DNA of 64,000 nucleotides from Flavobacteriales bacterium ALC-1. Lineage in GTDB: Bacteria > Bacteroidota > Bacteroidia > Flavobacteriales > Flavobacteriaceae. The first letter of the stretch is position 1. Each line of letters opens with the position of its first letter. Shown one piece after another: positions 50,556-59,523 of this stretch. Made by a program: the position numbers and the translations under genes. Below the pieces are notes generated by a model. That model was not told the DNA's origin, searched no databases, and saw only the letters and a program-made list of their open reading frames with translations. The stretch is taken from positions 1,127,001 to 1,191,000 of the forward strand of contig ABHI01000001.1 in assembly GCA_000171875.1 (NCBI GenBank), read 5' to 3'.

Positions 50556-53500
50556 TTATTGTACGGTAATAATTTCACCAACTGAGTCTGATCCAACGCC
50601 ACCTGGGCTCTCGTCTCCTCCGATAAGGTTTTCATTTGGTGTAATTGGGTTGCCTCCTTCTGGTTCGCATTCTGGGTTACATGGTAAACCGCCCTCTACT
50701 TCTAAACCAATACCGCCAGCTTGTAAAATGGTAAGGCTTGTTGGTAATCGTGTTTCCCAAGTACTTTCTATTTCTCCTTCTAGAGTTTGCATTTCTTCTG
50801 CAACAGACACATAGAGATCGTCCTCTTGGTCAGCAACTAAGCCTTGGCCATTCCAAACCTCTCCAGTCTTCATATACCAGTTTACAGCATCTTCAAAACC
50901 TGGACTTACAGGTACAACTGTACGCGCCATCCCAGATTGTAAAAAGGTTTGAAACAGTGGGTCAGCAGCATCTTGTTGTTGAAATAATTCTACCCAATCC
51001 TTTTCGTCTGCATAGAAATAAGGATAAAAGATATAGGCCATAATTTCCCAATCAAAAGCCTGCTCAAAAAACTTAACTTCAGAAATATGTTTTTGTAAAG
51101 CTTCGCTTTTATTGACCTTTGAAATTCCACCCGTTTCAACTGGTTCGCTATAATTGTTATTAGACACATCTTTTTCTTTTTGCTCTGTCAACAATTCAAT
51201 CGCAATACGTTTTAATTCTCGTTTTTCAATAGCTCTATTCTGCAGTGGATTAAACTTTAGTTTTACCGTATCACCATCTTGAATAATCTCTTGGTTTTGT
51301 ACATCATTATACTCATTAACACGGTCTTGGTAAGCTTCCATAATAGCATTATAGGTTTCATTTTGCCATTGTTCTAATGCTTCTGTAGTTATACTACAAG
51401 ATACAGATACATTAAAGCTAGAGGCTGCCATATCAAACGCTGATGCGGAAACCGCTAACTCTTGTCTAATACCATCCATAAAGGTGTAGTCGTATTCAAA
51501 CTGTCTGTGCCCAAGAACAGTCATGTCATCATGATTGTCGTAACCTACAGAAATATTAATTCTTCCGTTATTACCATTACCTGAATCTGAGAATATTCTT
51601 CCGTTTACAGTTGCACTTTTTGCTTCATAACCTTCAGTAATATCAATATTATCATTTAATGAACTTGCCTCATCATTGGCTTGAGCATTATAGTCTAACT
51701 TAAATGATTTACTTAAAGTAATCATCTCTTGTGGTGCAGAAGACACCTCGGCATTATATTCTGAAGCAATTTGTTGGTAATTAGTTTCATTTATATCTAA
51801 TGCGGAACTCATTGCCAATTCTCCCTCTAACAAACTTGGGTGTGTTGGCTTATCGGGAAAAATTAAATCCTTATCAATCTCATCGTTTTCAATTTTTTTC
51901 CAAATCGCTTCTTTAAAAAACTTAGAGGGCTCTGGTATTGCAAATTCATACATTAAACGTTTGCCGTAATTAATAAGCTTGTTTTTGTAGATTTTATCCA
52001 CCCAACGATAAACACCTGTAACATGAGTTTCTCCCTTTCTGTTATCAAAACCATGTGAATTATTTTCTTCAAACTCTCTAAGGATTCGAGATGTACGTTT
52101 AGAACTTATTTTCTGCACCACACGTTCCATAGCACGTTCTGTAACCTCCTGTGCATAAGTTTGCGCTTGTGTATTAGAGTTAGAAGATGCGCTTGCAGAT
52201 GCGGAATTAAAAGAAGCTCCAGCTGTAAAGCCCCAATTTTTACCTCCACCTCTCACTGAGGCATTTGCTCCATAAGATTGAGATTCGTCTTCGTTTAAAA
52301 CAGAGGCCACCTCACTTTGCATTTCGTTGCGCTCAGTGGTGGTTGAGTCTGTTAAGTTTTCAATTTCGCTTTCTCTACTCTCTTCTATGGTTGTTTCTGC
52401 ACTTGTTAAACTACGCGTAGAACGTTCTTTATACTCACGTGCCATTACATTTTCAATATGAGAAACTTCTCCAGGAACGTAACAACATACTTCTTGCTCC
52501 ACACGTCTAAAATCTGCGACACCTAAATTGGTAATACCATAAACAGACTCTAAACTATTTAGTTCTGTTTCGGCGTTTTCACCAACAATAGTTGCACAAC
52601 CCGTTACACTTTCTGTTAGTTTGCTGATATTAAAATTGTCTATATTAAAATCAATTGTCTTTCCATTAGATAATGTGTATTGTCCTGTTAGAGTATAAAT
52701 GCCATGTATTAAATCTAAGCCAGATTCAAACAAAATTAAACCCAAGTGTGTTGAAACACCTCCGCCATGTACTCGTCTTATTTCATTACTACTGTAAGAA
52801 ACACTACTGTCTGAATTAAGCTCTAAACTATATGTAGCACTCAAAATCTGCGTGTTTTGAGGGGTTGCTAAATACATATAAATATTAGACTTATTCTTTG
52901 GCGCTCTATCCTTTCTTACTAAAAAGCAATATGGAGTAGAGGGCAGTCGCGAACTTCGGTTGGTGCGTATATATGTACCTCCAACATTTACTTTTCCTGA
53001 TGACTTTTTTGCTTTAGAAAATACAGCCTTGTTTTCTTTTTTAATTTTTGACTTTAGAGCGTTTTTAGCTTCCGTAAATGTATCATACATTTCTAAACCT
53101 TCATTATCAAAAACATTGTATGCGTTATCAGATAGTTTAGTTGCTAAATACGTTTTGGTAATTGTTTCTTCAGGCGTGTAAGAAAACTTAGGGATAACTA
53201 AATCAGGGTACGTTTTTACATCTACTATTTCACCTGTATCAGAATCCGTTTGTTGAACAATTACGGGAGTTGCATTTTCTATTAACGTTTCTACATCTTT
53301 ATTATATTGATTTAAAGCAGTGTCATAAGCTTTTTGGTTTGCCTTATTGAAGATCACCTCTTCTTTATCCAGCTCTTTAATCAATAATTTATAGTCAGAT
53401 ATCCTGTCTTTAGCCAAGGCAATATCTGCCTCATTATTTATGGCTTTTCTTTGTAAGTCAGATAGTTTAGGGCCTAGCTTAGTTATTTCTGTGGTAATTT

Positions 53501-54047
53501 TAGAAAAAAGAGCTTTAGGCATTACCACACTTGCGTTGGCTCGTCTTGTAAACTCTTTATCTTGCTCTTCTGTAAAGATTGTGTTTTCACTTAAATCATT
53601 AAAGGCATCTAGAAATTGATTAGCCACTAAAAGTCTTATTAAAGCCTCTCTTACATGAACAGATGCTTTGCTAATGGTTTGATAAATTAGGTTTTCCCAA
53701 ACCACAATTTCTGATGTTGTTAACAAAGAAGCACCTTCAGAATTTGCCTTAATCTCATCATAACTAAGCGCGTTCTTGTTTCGCATTAACCAAGAAGAAA
53801 ATAGATATAATGCAGGGTTCAATTGTTTTACATCGGCAATAGTTTTTAAAGAACCCGTAAAAGCATCTGCTTCTTGCTGTAATAATACCTTTTTATCAGA
53901 TTCTTGTTGGTTTTCAACTACTGATAGAAACCTATTTGGCTCTTCTGGATGATATACAAAACCAGGGTGGTCTTCTTTCTCATCTATTAGTTGTGGACTA
54001 CGTAAAGTCACAAACCTAAATAGGTTGTTTTTAATATTTTGACTCAT
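50556..54047 (-). CDS. 1163-residue giant protein of the island, possible pore-forming component
   Basis: No signal peptide, and the start NNLFRFVTLRSPQLIDEK does not match a family I can name. Residues about 195-270 are coiled-coil. Residues 515-590 are rich in Glu, Ser and Thr after a CCYVPGEVSHIENVM block. Residues about 590-640 alternate small polar and hydrophobic residues (NASVRGGGKNWGFTAGASFN, SASASASSNSN), as in the beta-hairpins of pore-forming proteins. Then come ERAMERVVQKISSKRTSR, HVTGVYRWVDKIYKN and a beta/alpha region to a Gly/Pro/Cys-rich tail (PCNPECEPEGG). It is the first gene of the toxin operon, facing the S24 repressor. A secreted or lysis-released toxin component is the favoured guess. 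Confidence 0.6.
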   Translation of the reverse strand: MSQNIKNNLFRFVTLRSPQLIDEKEDHPGFVYHPEEPNRFLSVVENQQESDKKVLLQQEADAFTGSLKTIADVKQLNPALYLFSSWLMRNKNALSYDEIKANSEGASLLTTSEIVVWENLIYQTISKASVHVREALIRLLVANQFLDAFNDLSENTIFTEEQDKEFTRRANASVVMPKALFSKITTEITKLGPKLSDLQRKAINNEADIALAKDRISDYKLLIKELDKEEVIFNKANQKAYDTALNQYNKDVETLIENATPVIVQQTDSDTGEIVDVKTYPDLVIPKFSYTPEETITKTYLATKLSDNAYNVFDNEGLEMYDTFTEAKNALKSKIKKENKAVFSKAKKSSGKVNVGGTYIRTNRSSRLPSTPYCFLVRKDRAPKNKSNIYMYLATPQNTQILSATYSLELNSDSSVSYSSNEIRRVHGGGVSTHLGLILFESGLDLIHGIYTLTGQYTLSNGKTIDFNIDNFNISKLTESVTGCATIVGENAETELNSLESVYGITNLGVADFRRVEQEVCCYVPGEVSHIENVMAREYKERSTRSLTSAETTIEESRESEIENLTDSTTTERNEMQSEVASVLNEDESQSYGANASVRGGGKNWGFTAGASFNSASASASSNSNTQAQTYAQEVTERAMERVVQKISSKRTSRILREFEENNSHGFDNRKGETHVTGVYRWVDKIYKNKLINYGKRLMYEFAIPEPSKFFKEAIWKKIENDEIDKDLIFPDKPTHPSLLEGELAMSSALDINETNYQQIASEYNAEVSSAPQEMITLSKSFKLDYNAQANDEASSLNDNIDITEGYEAKSATVNGRIFSDSGNGNNGRINISVGYDNHDDMTVLGHRQFEYDYTFMDGIRQELAVSASAFDMAASSFNVSVSCSITTEALEQWQNETYNAIMEAYQDRVNEYNDVQNQEIIQDGDTVKLKFNPLQNRAIEKRELKRIAIELLTEQKEKDVSNNNYSEPVETGGISKVNKSEALQKHISEVKFFEQAFDWEIMAYIFYPYFYADEKDWVELFQQQDAADPLFQTFLQSGMARTVVPVSPGFEDAVNWYMKTGEVWNGQGLVADQEDDLYVSVAEEMQTLEGEIESTWETRLPTSLTILQAGGIGLEVEGGLPCNPECEPEGGNPITPNENLIGGDESPGGVGSDSVGEIITVQ

Positions 54048-54393
54048 TTTAATTTTTTTAAAGTTTATACTAATTATTAAGCTCCTTTTAGGAACTGTTA
54101 TGTTTTTCGCTTTTCTAACAGTTTACCCTAATACAAAGTCTTAATACTTAAGACATAAACTTTCCTCATATTCCGTATAATGTTGGAATATGTAACCTTC
54201 AAATCGTCTTCTAAATGTAAAAATGATTGTAAATTCTAAAAATTTTGCTTCAAAAACACAACAAATGTTTAATTTTAAAGTGTTTTTTGTATATTAGCAA
54301 TTATTTAGAGCACAAATATAAAACATTTTACAGAATAAAACTAACATAATTTTAATTTTTTTGTAAAAAGTTTGAAATTAAAATTTATTGCTT
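54048..54393. promoter_or_regulatory. Divergent control region with four inverted repeats
   Basis: It lies between the giant gene (minus) and the S24 repressor (plus). Inverted repeats are: AACTGTTA/TAACAGTT (54093-54123, 15-nt centre), GTCTTAA-TAC-TTAAGAC (54138-54154), CATATTCC/GGAATATG (54167-54192, 10-nt centre), and CAAAAACAC/GTGTTTTTTG (54251-54289). The first three are perfect. Position and symmetry suggest binding sites for the dimeric repressor. Confidence 0.6.
54106..54137 (-). repeat. Inverted repeat arm, right
   Basis: Read on the minus strand: TTTGTAT, TAG, GGTAAAC and TGTTAGAAAAGCGAA. This matches the arm at 45913-45948 apart from a few inserted bases. Confidence 0.6.
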
Positions 54394-55203
54394 ATGGAGG
54401 GTATCGACGAAAAAATATCAGCAATTATTAATCATTTTCATCTTAATAATTTTTCATTTTCTAAACGCATTGGAGTTACAGGAACTACTGTAGATAGTAT
54501 TGTTAACGGAAGGCCACAAGCTGATGGTTCTCGTAAAAAAACAAAACCTGGCTACGATGTCTTAAACGCTATTATCGATACTTTTAATGTCAATCCAGAC
54601 TTTCTGTTTAGTAAAAGCACAATAATGCTAAAATCTGATGTTGTAAAGGGTCAAACATATTCTGGAATGCCTCAAGTTATTGCTGTTAACCAAACTGGAG
54701 ATGAAAATGTGGTTTATGTACCAGTAAAAGCTAGGGCAGGTTATTTAGATGGTTATGGTGACCCTGAATATATTGAAACCCTTCCGTCTTTTAATATGCC
54801 ACATCTTACAAACGGTACTTATCGTTGTTTTGAGGTTAAAGGGAATTCCATGGTGCGTACATTTTTTGACGGTGATTTGGTCTTTGGTAAATATGTTGAA
54901 GATCTTAATGATATTAAAGATGGTCGTATATATGTTATAGTGAGTAAAAATGATGGTATTGTATTAAAACGTGTCATTAATAGAATTGCTGAGCGCCGAA
55001 AGCTTATTTTAAAAAGTGATAATAAGGATGGCAACTATCCAACTTACACCATTAACGCTGAAGATATTGTTGAGGTGTGGTACGTAACTATGTATGCCTC
55101 TAAGCAAATGCCAGAACCTGTTGATATTTATGACCGTTTACACGAACTAGAAAGTAAAGTTGTAGATTTAGAAGGTGTGTTACAGCGTAAAAGTTTAAAT
55201 TAA
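54394..55203 (+). CDS. LexA/CI-like S24 transcriptional repressor
   Basis: A 269-residue regulator from the ATG at 54394 (a TTG two codons earlier is less likely). Residues about 8-70 form a helix-turn-helix (FSFSKRIGVTGTTVDSIVNG). Residues about 108-235 form an S24 peptidase domain. The self-cleavage site is Ala115-Gly116 (VKARAGYLDG), the catalytic Ser152 is in VKGNSMVR and Lys192 in GIVLKRV. A short coiled coil follows. All residues for RecA-stimulated self-cleavage are present, so DNA damage should inactivate it and release its targets. It faces the toxin operon across a palindrome-rich region. A housekeeping role is also possible, since similar genes occur outside phages. Confidence 0.88.
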   Translation: MEGIDEKISAIINHFHLNNFSFSKRIGVTGTTVDSIVNGRPQADGSRKKTKPGYDVLNAIIDTFNVNPDFLFSKSTIMLKSDVVKGQTYSGMPQVIAVNQTGDENVVYVPVKARAGYLDGYGDPEYIETLPSFNMPHLTNGTYRCFEVKGNSMVRTFFDGDLVFGKYVEDLNDIKDGRIYVIVSKNDGIVLKRVINRIAERRKLILKSDNKDGNYPTYTINAEDIVEVWYVTMYASKQMPEPVDIYDRLHELESKVVDLEGVLQRKSLN

Positions 55204-55250
55204 TATACTTTTTATCTCTAAAAAGAAAACCTAACTAGATCTTAGTGTTA

Positions 55251-55628
55251 ATGTCCTTTAAATATTCAAAAAAAGATAAGCTTAAAAGTAAAAAACTCAT
55301 AGAACAGCTTTTTACTGAAGGGAAAGCAATTACAGCTTATCCACTACGTTTAATTTATCTTAAAACCGAATTTGAAGACAATAGTACTCTTAAAACAGGA
55401 GTTTCAGTAAGTAAGCGTCTCCATAAGACTGCAGTGGCTAGAAATCGTATAAAACGTCTTTTAAGAGAAGCTTATAGGCTTAATAAGCCCATATATTTTA
55501 ACAATAGTTCAACATCTTATGCGTTTATGATTTTATACCTTAGCAAAGATGGAACAACTTTTGATAAACTAAACAAGAGTATGAAATTGTTGTTTGATAA
55601 ATTTATCGACAAAACTTCTGAAACATGA
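55251..55628 (+). CDS. rnpA: Ribonuclease P protein component
   Basis: A 125-residue protein from the ATG at 55251. It binds the RNase P RNA and helps process tRNA 5' ends. The family signature is TGVSVSKRLHKTAVARNRIK followed by RLLREAYRLNK. The N-terminal KSKKLIEQLFTEGKAITAYP is also typical. A GTG two codons upstream is in frame, but the ATG fits the family start better. The 3' end overlaps the S41 protease start by 4 bp. The usual rpmH/dnaA neighbours are not present here. Confidence 0.95.
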   Translation: MSFKYSKKDKLKSKKLIEQLFTEGKAITAYPLRLIYLKTEFEDNSTLKTGVSVSKRLHKTAVARNRIKRLLREAYRLNKPIYFNNSSTSYAFMILYLSKDGTTFDKLNKSMKLLFDKFIDKTSET

Positions 55629-57214
55629 AAAAACTACTACATAAAAAAATAATGCTTCCTGTGTTGGCTGTTGTTATTTTTCTCAGTACTACTGCTTTCA
55701 AAAATGATTTCTTTGAAATTGCGAAGCAGATTGAAATATTTACCACGCTTTTTAAGGAAATCAACATGAATTATGTGGATGATACCAATCCAGGAGATTT
55801 AATGGACACAGCGATTAAAAGCATGTTAGATGATTTAGATCCTTACACACAATTTTATAACGAACAGGATGTAGAATCTGCTAGAATAAACAATGCTGGA
55901 GATTATACTGGTATTGGTGCTAGAGTCTTAACCTTAAAAGATAAATTACTTATTGTTGAGCCTTATAAAGGTTATGCGGCAGATAAGGCTGGTCTTAAAG
56001 CTGGAGACGAAATTATAAAAGTAGATAAAGTAACTGTTGCTGATTTTAAAGATGATGCCGCAAATTTATTACAAGGAGCAGCTGGTACGGAAGTAAACGT
56101 AACCTACAAAAGACAAGGAAAAACCAATACGGTTAAAATTATAAGAGAATCTTTAGAAATTAAAGCTGTCCCTCACTATTCTATGGTAGATGAAAAAACC
56201 GGTTATATTGTTCTGAGAAGATTTAATGATAAAGCTTCTTCAGAAACTTTTAGTGCTCTAAAAGCTTTAAAAAATCAAGGAGCTACACAATTAATATTAG
56301 ACCTTAGAGGAAATCCGGGTGGTCTTTTACATGAAGCCGTAAATGTGACTAATATTTTTGTTCCTAAAGATCAATTAGTAGTTACCACAAAATCTAAAGT
56401 AAAAAAATACAATAAAACCTATTATACTAAGCGAGAAGCTGTAGATACTGAAATTCCATTAGTGGTACTGGTAGATGGTAGCAGTGCTTCTGCAAGTGAG
56501 ATTGTGTCTGGTGCATTGCAAGATATGGACCGCGCTGTGGTGGTTGGTACACGTAGTTTTGGAAAAGGACTGGTGCAGAGACCAAAACCTTTAACTTATG
56601 GTACACAAATGAAAATTACAATTTCTAGATATTATACACCTTCTGGTCGTTGTATACAAGCTTTAGATTATTGGAATAGAGATGAAAACGGTAAAGCCAC
56701 TAGAACTAAAAAAGAAAACTATAATGCATTTAAAACCAAGAATGGTCGCGACGTGTTTGATGGTGGTGGTGTGCAACCAGATATTGAGGTAGAATTCGCA
56801 AAACAAACACCAATAACTAAAGCGATATTAAATGAAAACTTGGTTTTCAACTTTGCAACCAATTATTATTATGATCATAAGGTTGAAGATTTAAAAAGTT
56901 TTAGGTTTTCTGATTCAGAATTTAAAAAGTTTAAAAACTTCATAAAAGCAAGTGGTTTTAATTTTGAAACCAAAACAGAACAAGCATTACAAGATGCTAT
57001 AACAATTGCAAAAGAAGAGGAATTAGATGGTGTAATTAATTCAGAATATAAAGACTTAACTACAGCGTTACAACGCTATAAATCTAGTGCGATTGAAGGT
57101 AATAAAACACAATTAAAATCATTAATTACAGACGAAATTATTAAACGTTATTTCTATAGTGAAGGCTTATATACCTACTATACAGCTAATAATTTAGAAA
57201 TAAAAAAGCATTAA
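55625..57214 (+). CDS. S41 family carboxy-terminal processing protease
   Basis: A 529-residue exported protease: an N-terminal signal or anchor (IMLPVLAVVIFLSTTAF), a PDZ domain (about 95-165; AADKAGLKAGDEIIKVDKVT) and the S41 catalytic domain. The latter contains LILDLRGNPGGLLHEAV, the nucleophile Ser in VLVDGSSASASEIV, and the Lys in TRSFGKGLVQRP. A helical C-terminal tail follows (about 430-529). Such C-terminal processing proteases remove tails of periplasmic proteins. It overlaps rnpA by 4 bp. Confidence 0.94.
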   Translation: MKKLLHKKIMLPVLAVVIFLSTTAFKNDFFEIAKQIEIFTTLFKEINMNYVDDTNPGDLMDTAIKSMLDDLDPYTQFYNEQDVESARINNAGDYTGIGARVLTLKDKLLIVEPYKGYAADKAGLKAGDEIIKVDKVTVADFKDDAANLLQGAAGTEVNVTYKRQGKTNTVKIIRESLEIKAVPHYSMVDEKTGYIVLRRFNDKASSETFSALKALKNQGATQLILDLRGNPGGLLHEAVNVTNIFVPKDQLVVTTKSKVKKYNKTYYTKREAVDTEIPLVVLVDGSSASASEIVSGALQDMDRAVVVGTRSFGKGLVQRPKPLTYGTQMKITISRYYTPSGRCIQALDYWNRDENGKATRTKKENYNAFKTKNGRDVFDGGGVQPDIEVEFAKQTPITKAILNENLVFNFATNYYYDHKVEDLKSFRFSDSEFKKFKNFIKASGFNFETKTEQALQDAITIAKEEELDGVINSEYKDLTTALQRYKSSAIEGNKTQLKSLITDEIIKRYFYSEGLYTYYTANNLEIKKH

Positions 57215-57248
57215 GTATTCTTAACAACCCATCGCAATATGCGAGCAT

Positions 57249-57281
57249 TTTGAGGTGAAAACTTAATTTTTTTTATATTTA
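57249..57281 (+). promoter_or_regulatory. Promoter of the OmpA-like gene
   Basis: TTTG (57249-57252), 21 bp, then TATATTTA (57274-57281), one mismatch from TAnnTTTG. The leader would be about 35 nt. Confidence 0.45.
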
Positions 57282-57322
57282 ACATTATATAAATTTTCGA
57301 ATTGTAAGAAAATTAAAATAAA

Positions 57323-58159
57323 ATGAAGGCCCTACTTATATTTTTAACTCTTAGTTTTCAGCTTGCTTTTTCTCAGCAAGAACTGAAACACGAAGTGTAT
57401 TTTGATACTGATAAATACAATATTCCTGAAACTGAACACAGTAGGTTATTACTCTTTTTGTCTAAAGTAGAGGAGATGGATATTGAAAAAATTTCCATTT
57501 ATGGTTTTTGCGACGATAGAGGAAGTGATAACTATAACTTAGTACTTTCTCAACAACGCGCAGATGCTATTAAAACTGTATTTTCTAATAACGAATTTGA
57601 TGAATCTGTAATTACAAATGTTGATGGGAAAGGAGAGATTTTACTAAACATTGTACACGAGGAAAATCTTAGTAAAATAAGAGGTTTAAACCGTAAAGTT
57701 GAAATTATAGTAAAACCTGTTTATCCTCCTAAACCTAAAGAGGTTAAAGAAGATAATACTGAAACTTTATTAAAAGGAGAGTTAAAGGAAGGAGATAAAA
57801 TTTTATTAGATAATTTATTATTTAGAACAGGATATAGCTACTTAACAAAAGAGTCTAAACCAGTACTCGATAAGATTGCTGTAATATTAGCAGAACGTAC
57901 AAATGTTTACTTTACCATTGAAGGCCACGTGTGTTGCACTCAAGGAGAAAGAGATGCAATTGATCGTAAAACCAAGAAAAGAAATCTATCTGTAGCGCGT
58001 GCAAAATATATTTACGACTACCTTGTTAAAAAAGGTGTAAGACCTTATCGAATGAAGTTTGTTGGTATGCGTAGAAAAGAGCCTCTTGGTGGTGAGCCAG
58101 AATTTGATAGGCGTGTAGAAATATTGGTTACAAAAATTTATAAAAAGGATTCTGATTAA
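57323..58159 (+). CDS. OmpA family protein with two OmpA-C-like domains
   Basis: A 278-residue exported protein with signal peptide (ends QLAFSQ). Two OmpA/MotB-like peptidoglycan-binding domains follow in tandem. The first (about 22-135) has YFDTDKYNIPETEH and YGFCDDRGSDNYNLVLSQQR. The second (about 155-275) has TEGHVCC-like IEGHVCCTQGERD, RAKYIYDYLVKKGVRPYRMK and DRRVEILV. The second carries a Cys pair at the place of the usual conserved Asp/Asn region. It is probably a periplasmic protein that ties the wall to the outer membrane. It converges with the GNAT gene, overlapping by 4 bp. Confidence 0.88.
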   Translation: MKALLIFLTLSFQLAFSQQELKHEVYFDTDKYNIPETEHSRLLLFLSKVEEMDIEKISIYGFCDDRGSDNYNLVLSQQRADAIKTVFSNNEFDESVITNVDGKGEILLNIVHEENLSKIRGLNRKVEIIVKPVYPPKPKEVKEDNTETLLKGELKEGDKILLDNLLFRTGYSYLTKESKPVLDKIAVILAERTNVYFTIEGHVCCTQGERDAIDRKTKKRNLSVARAKYIYDYLVKKGVRPYRMKFVGMRRKEPLGGEPEFDRRVEILVTKIYKKDSD

Positions 58160-58599
58160 TTTTTAATCATTCTAATATGTGGGATACCATCTTCAAGGTA
58201 CTCCTCACCTATTTCTATAAATTCTAAATTATTATAAAAACGCTTTAAATACGTTTGGGCAGAAATTTTAATTGTGGTCTCGTTGTAATAACGTTTTACA
58301 GCTTCAATTGAAGCATTCATAATATCATAACCGTATTTATATTGTCGTTCTTCTTCCTTAACTACTACTCTACCAATACTAGCGTTTTCAAAATAATAGC
58401 CTGGTTTAAATACACGTGTATACGCTACTAAATCATCATTCTTATAACCTAAAACATGGAGTGCTTTTTGATCCTTACCATCTACGTCCTGATACACACA
58501 ATCTTGTTCTACAACAAAAACCTCACTTCTTAATTGAAGTAAGTCATAGAGTTCTCTTGTAGTTAACTCTTTAAAGGTTTTGGTTTTTATATCTAACAT
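58156..58599 (-). CDS. elaA: ElaA-type GNAT acetyltransferase
   Basis: A 147-residue GNAT enzyme. The ElaA start is KTFKELTTRELYDLLQLRSE, followed by VFVVEQDCVYQDVDGKDQKA, the strand LVAYTRVFKPG and the acetyl-CoA-binding region IGRVVVKEEERQYKYGYDIM. ElaA-like enzymes acetylate an unknown substrate. It lies 6 bp from the zinc exporter gene, which precedes it, so they are probably co-transcribed with rpiB. Confidence 0.88.
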   Translation of the reverse strand: MLDIKTKTFKELTTRELYDLLQLRSEVFVVEQDCVYQDVDGKDQKALHVLGYKNDDLVAYTRVFKPGYYFENASIGRVVVKEEERQYKYGYDIMNASIEAVKRYYNETTIKISAQTYLKRFYNNLEFIEIGEEYLEDGIPHIRMIKN

Positions 58600-58605
58600 A
58601 TCTAT

Positions 58606-59523
58606 TTAATCTTGTACAATGACATCCTTACTATCACATTTACCAAACTCTGGTTGAATATTAATATGGTTAATTTCAAATTTATGAAATAGTAATTCTT
58701 CTATTTGATGTAAAATTATATCAAATTCTGAAAGTGTAATGTTAGATTCAAAATCTACATGTGCTTCAAAATGGGTCTCATCTTCGTTTAACTGCCAAAC
58801 ATGGATATGGTGCACATTTTTTATAGATTCAAAAGCGTTTATTTCTTTAATTATTTCATCAACAGGTATGTCTTCTGGTGTAAACAACATTAGGACTTTA
58901 GTGGATGCTTTTAGTAAATCAAATCCCATCCAAATAAGATATAATGCAATAGCGAATGTAAGTACACTATCTATCCACCAAATTTGATAAAATTGCATTA
59001 ATAAACCACCAACTAAAACTGCTACACTAGCCATCATATCCGTTAATAGATGTAAGTAAGCACTTTTCATATTCATATTATCTTCTGCATTTCGCTTTAA
59101 TAACAGAACACTAAATCCATTACCTAAAATAGCTACAATAGAAAGCCATATTACTAAATTAGATTCTATTTCTTGTGGATTTTGGAAACGCTCAACAGCT
59201 TCAAAAATTAAAAGTATAGCAACAATAATTAAAGTGGAAGCATTAATAAAAGCTGCTAAAATTTCAGCACGTTTATATCCAAAGGTACGTTTTATAGAAG
59301 CTTTACGTTTAACTAGTTTATTAGCTATATAGCTTATAATTAGTGAAATAACATCACTAAAATTATGGAGGGCATCACTCAATAAAGCTAAACTACCAGA
59401 AATTAAACCACCTACAACTTGTGCAGCTGTAATAGCAATATTTAAAACTATAGAAATTAAAAGATTACGACCATTAAGATCGTTATGAGAATGTGAGTGA
59501 TTATGCGAGTGAGAATGACCCAT
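58606..59523 (-). CDS. Cation diffusion facilitator (zinc exporter, ZitB/CzcD-like)
   Basis: A 305-residue metal exporter. The His-rich N-terminus (MGHSHSHNHSHSHNDLNG) should bind zinc. Six membrane helices follow, with metal-site residues in LLSDALHNFSDVI (helix 2) and HLLTDMMASVAVL (helix 5). The C-terminal cytoplasmic domain (about 210-300) has NVHHIHVWQLNEDETHFEAH. It probably exports Zn2+ in exchange for protons at the inner membrane. Its start abuts the end of rpiB, so the genes form an operon rpiB-CDF-elaA. Confidence 0.93.
   Translation of the reverse strand: MGHSHSHNHSHSHNDLNGRNLLISIVLNIAITAAQVVGGLISGSLALLSDALHNFSDVISLIISYIANKLVKRKASIKRTFGYKRAEILAAFINASTLIIVAILLIFEAVERFQNPQEIESNLVIWLSIVAILGNGFSVLLLKRNAEDNMNMKSAYLHLLTDMMASVAVLVGGLLMQFYQIWWIDSVLTFAIALYLIWMGFDLLKASTKVLMLFTPEDIPVDEIIKEINAFESIKNVHHIHVWQLNEDETHFEAHVDFESNITLSEFDIILHQIEELLFHKFEINHINIQPEFGKCDSKDVIVQD

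Noticed and set aside
40887-54047. Complete prophage, tailocin or contractile injection system
   Set aside because: Fibre-like, holin and endolysin genes are present, but no terminase, capsid, portal, tail tube, sheath, baseplate, AAA+ ATPase or integrase can be found in the window.
45913-54137. Transposon or IS bounded by the inverted repeats
   Set aside because: No transposase gene lies inside, no target-site duplication is visible, and the arms sit in control regions. Kept as a repeat finding, not called as a mobile element.
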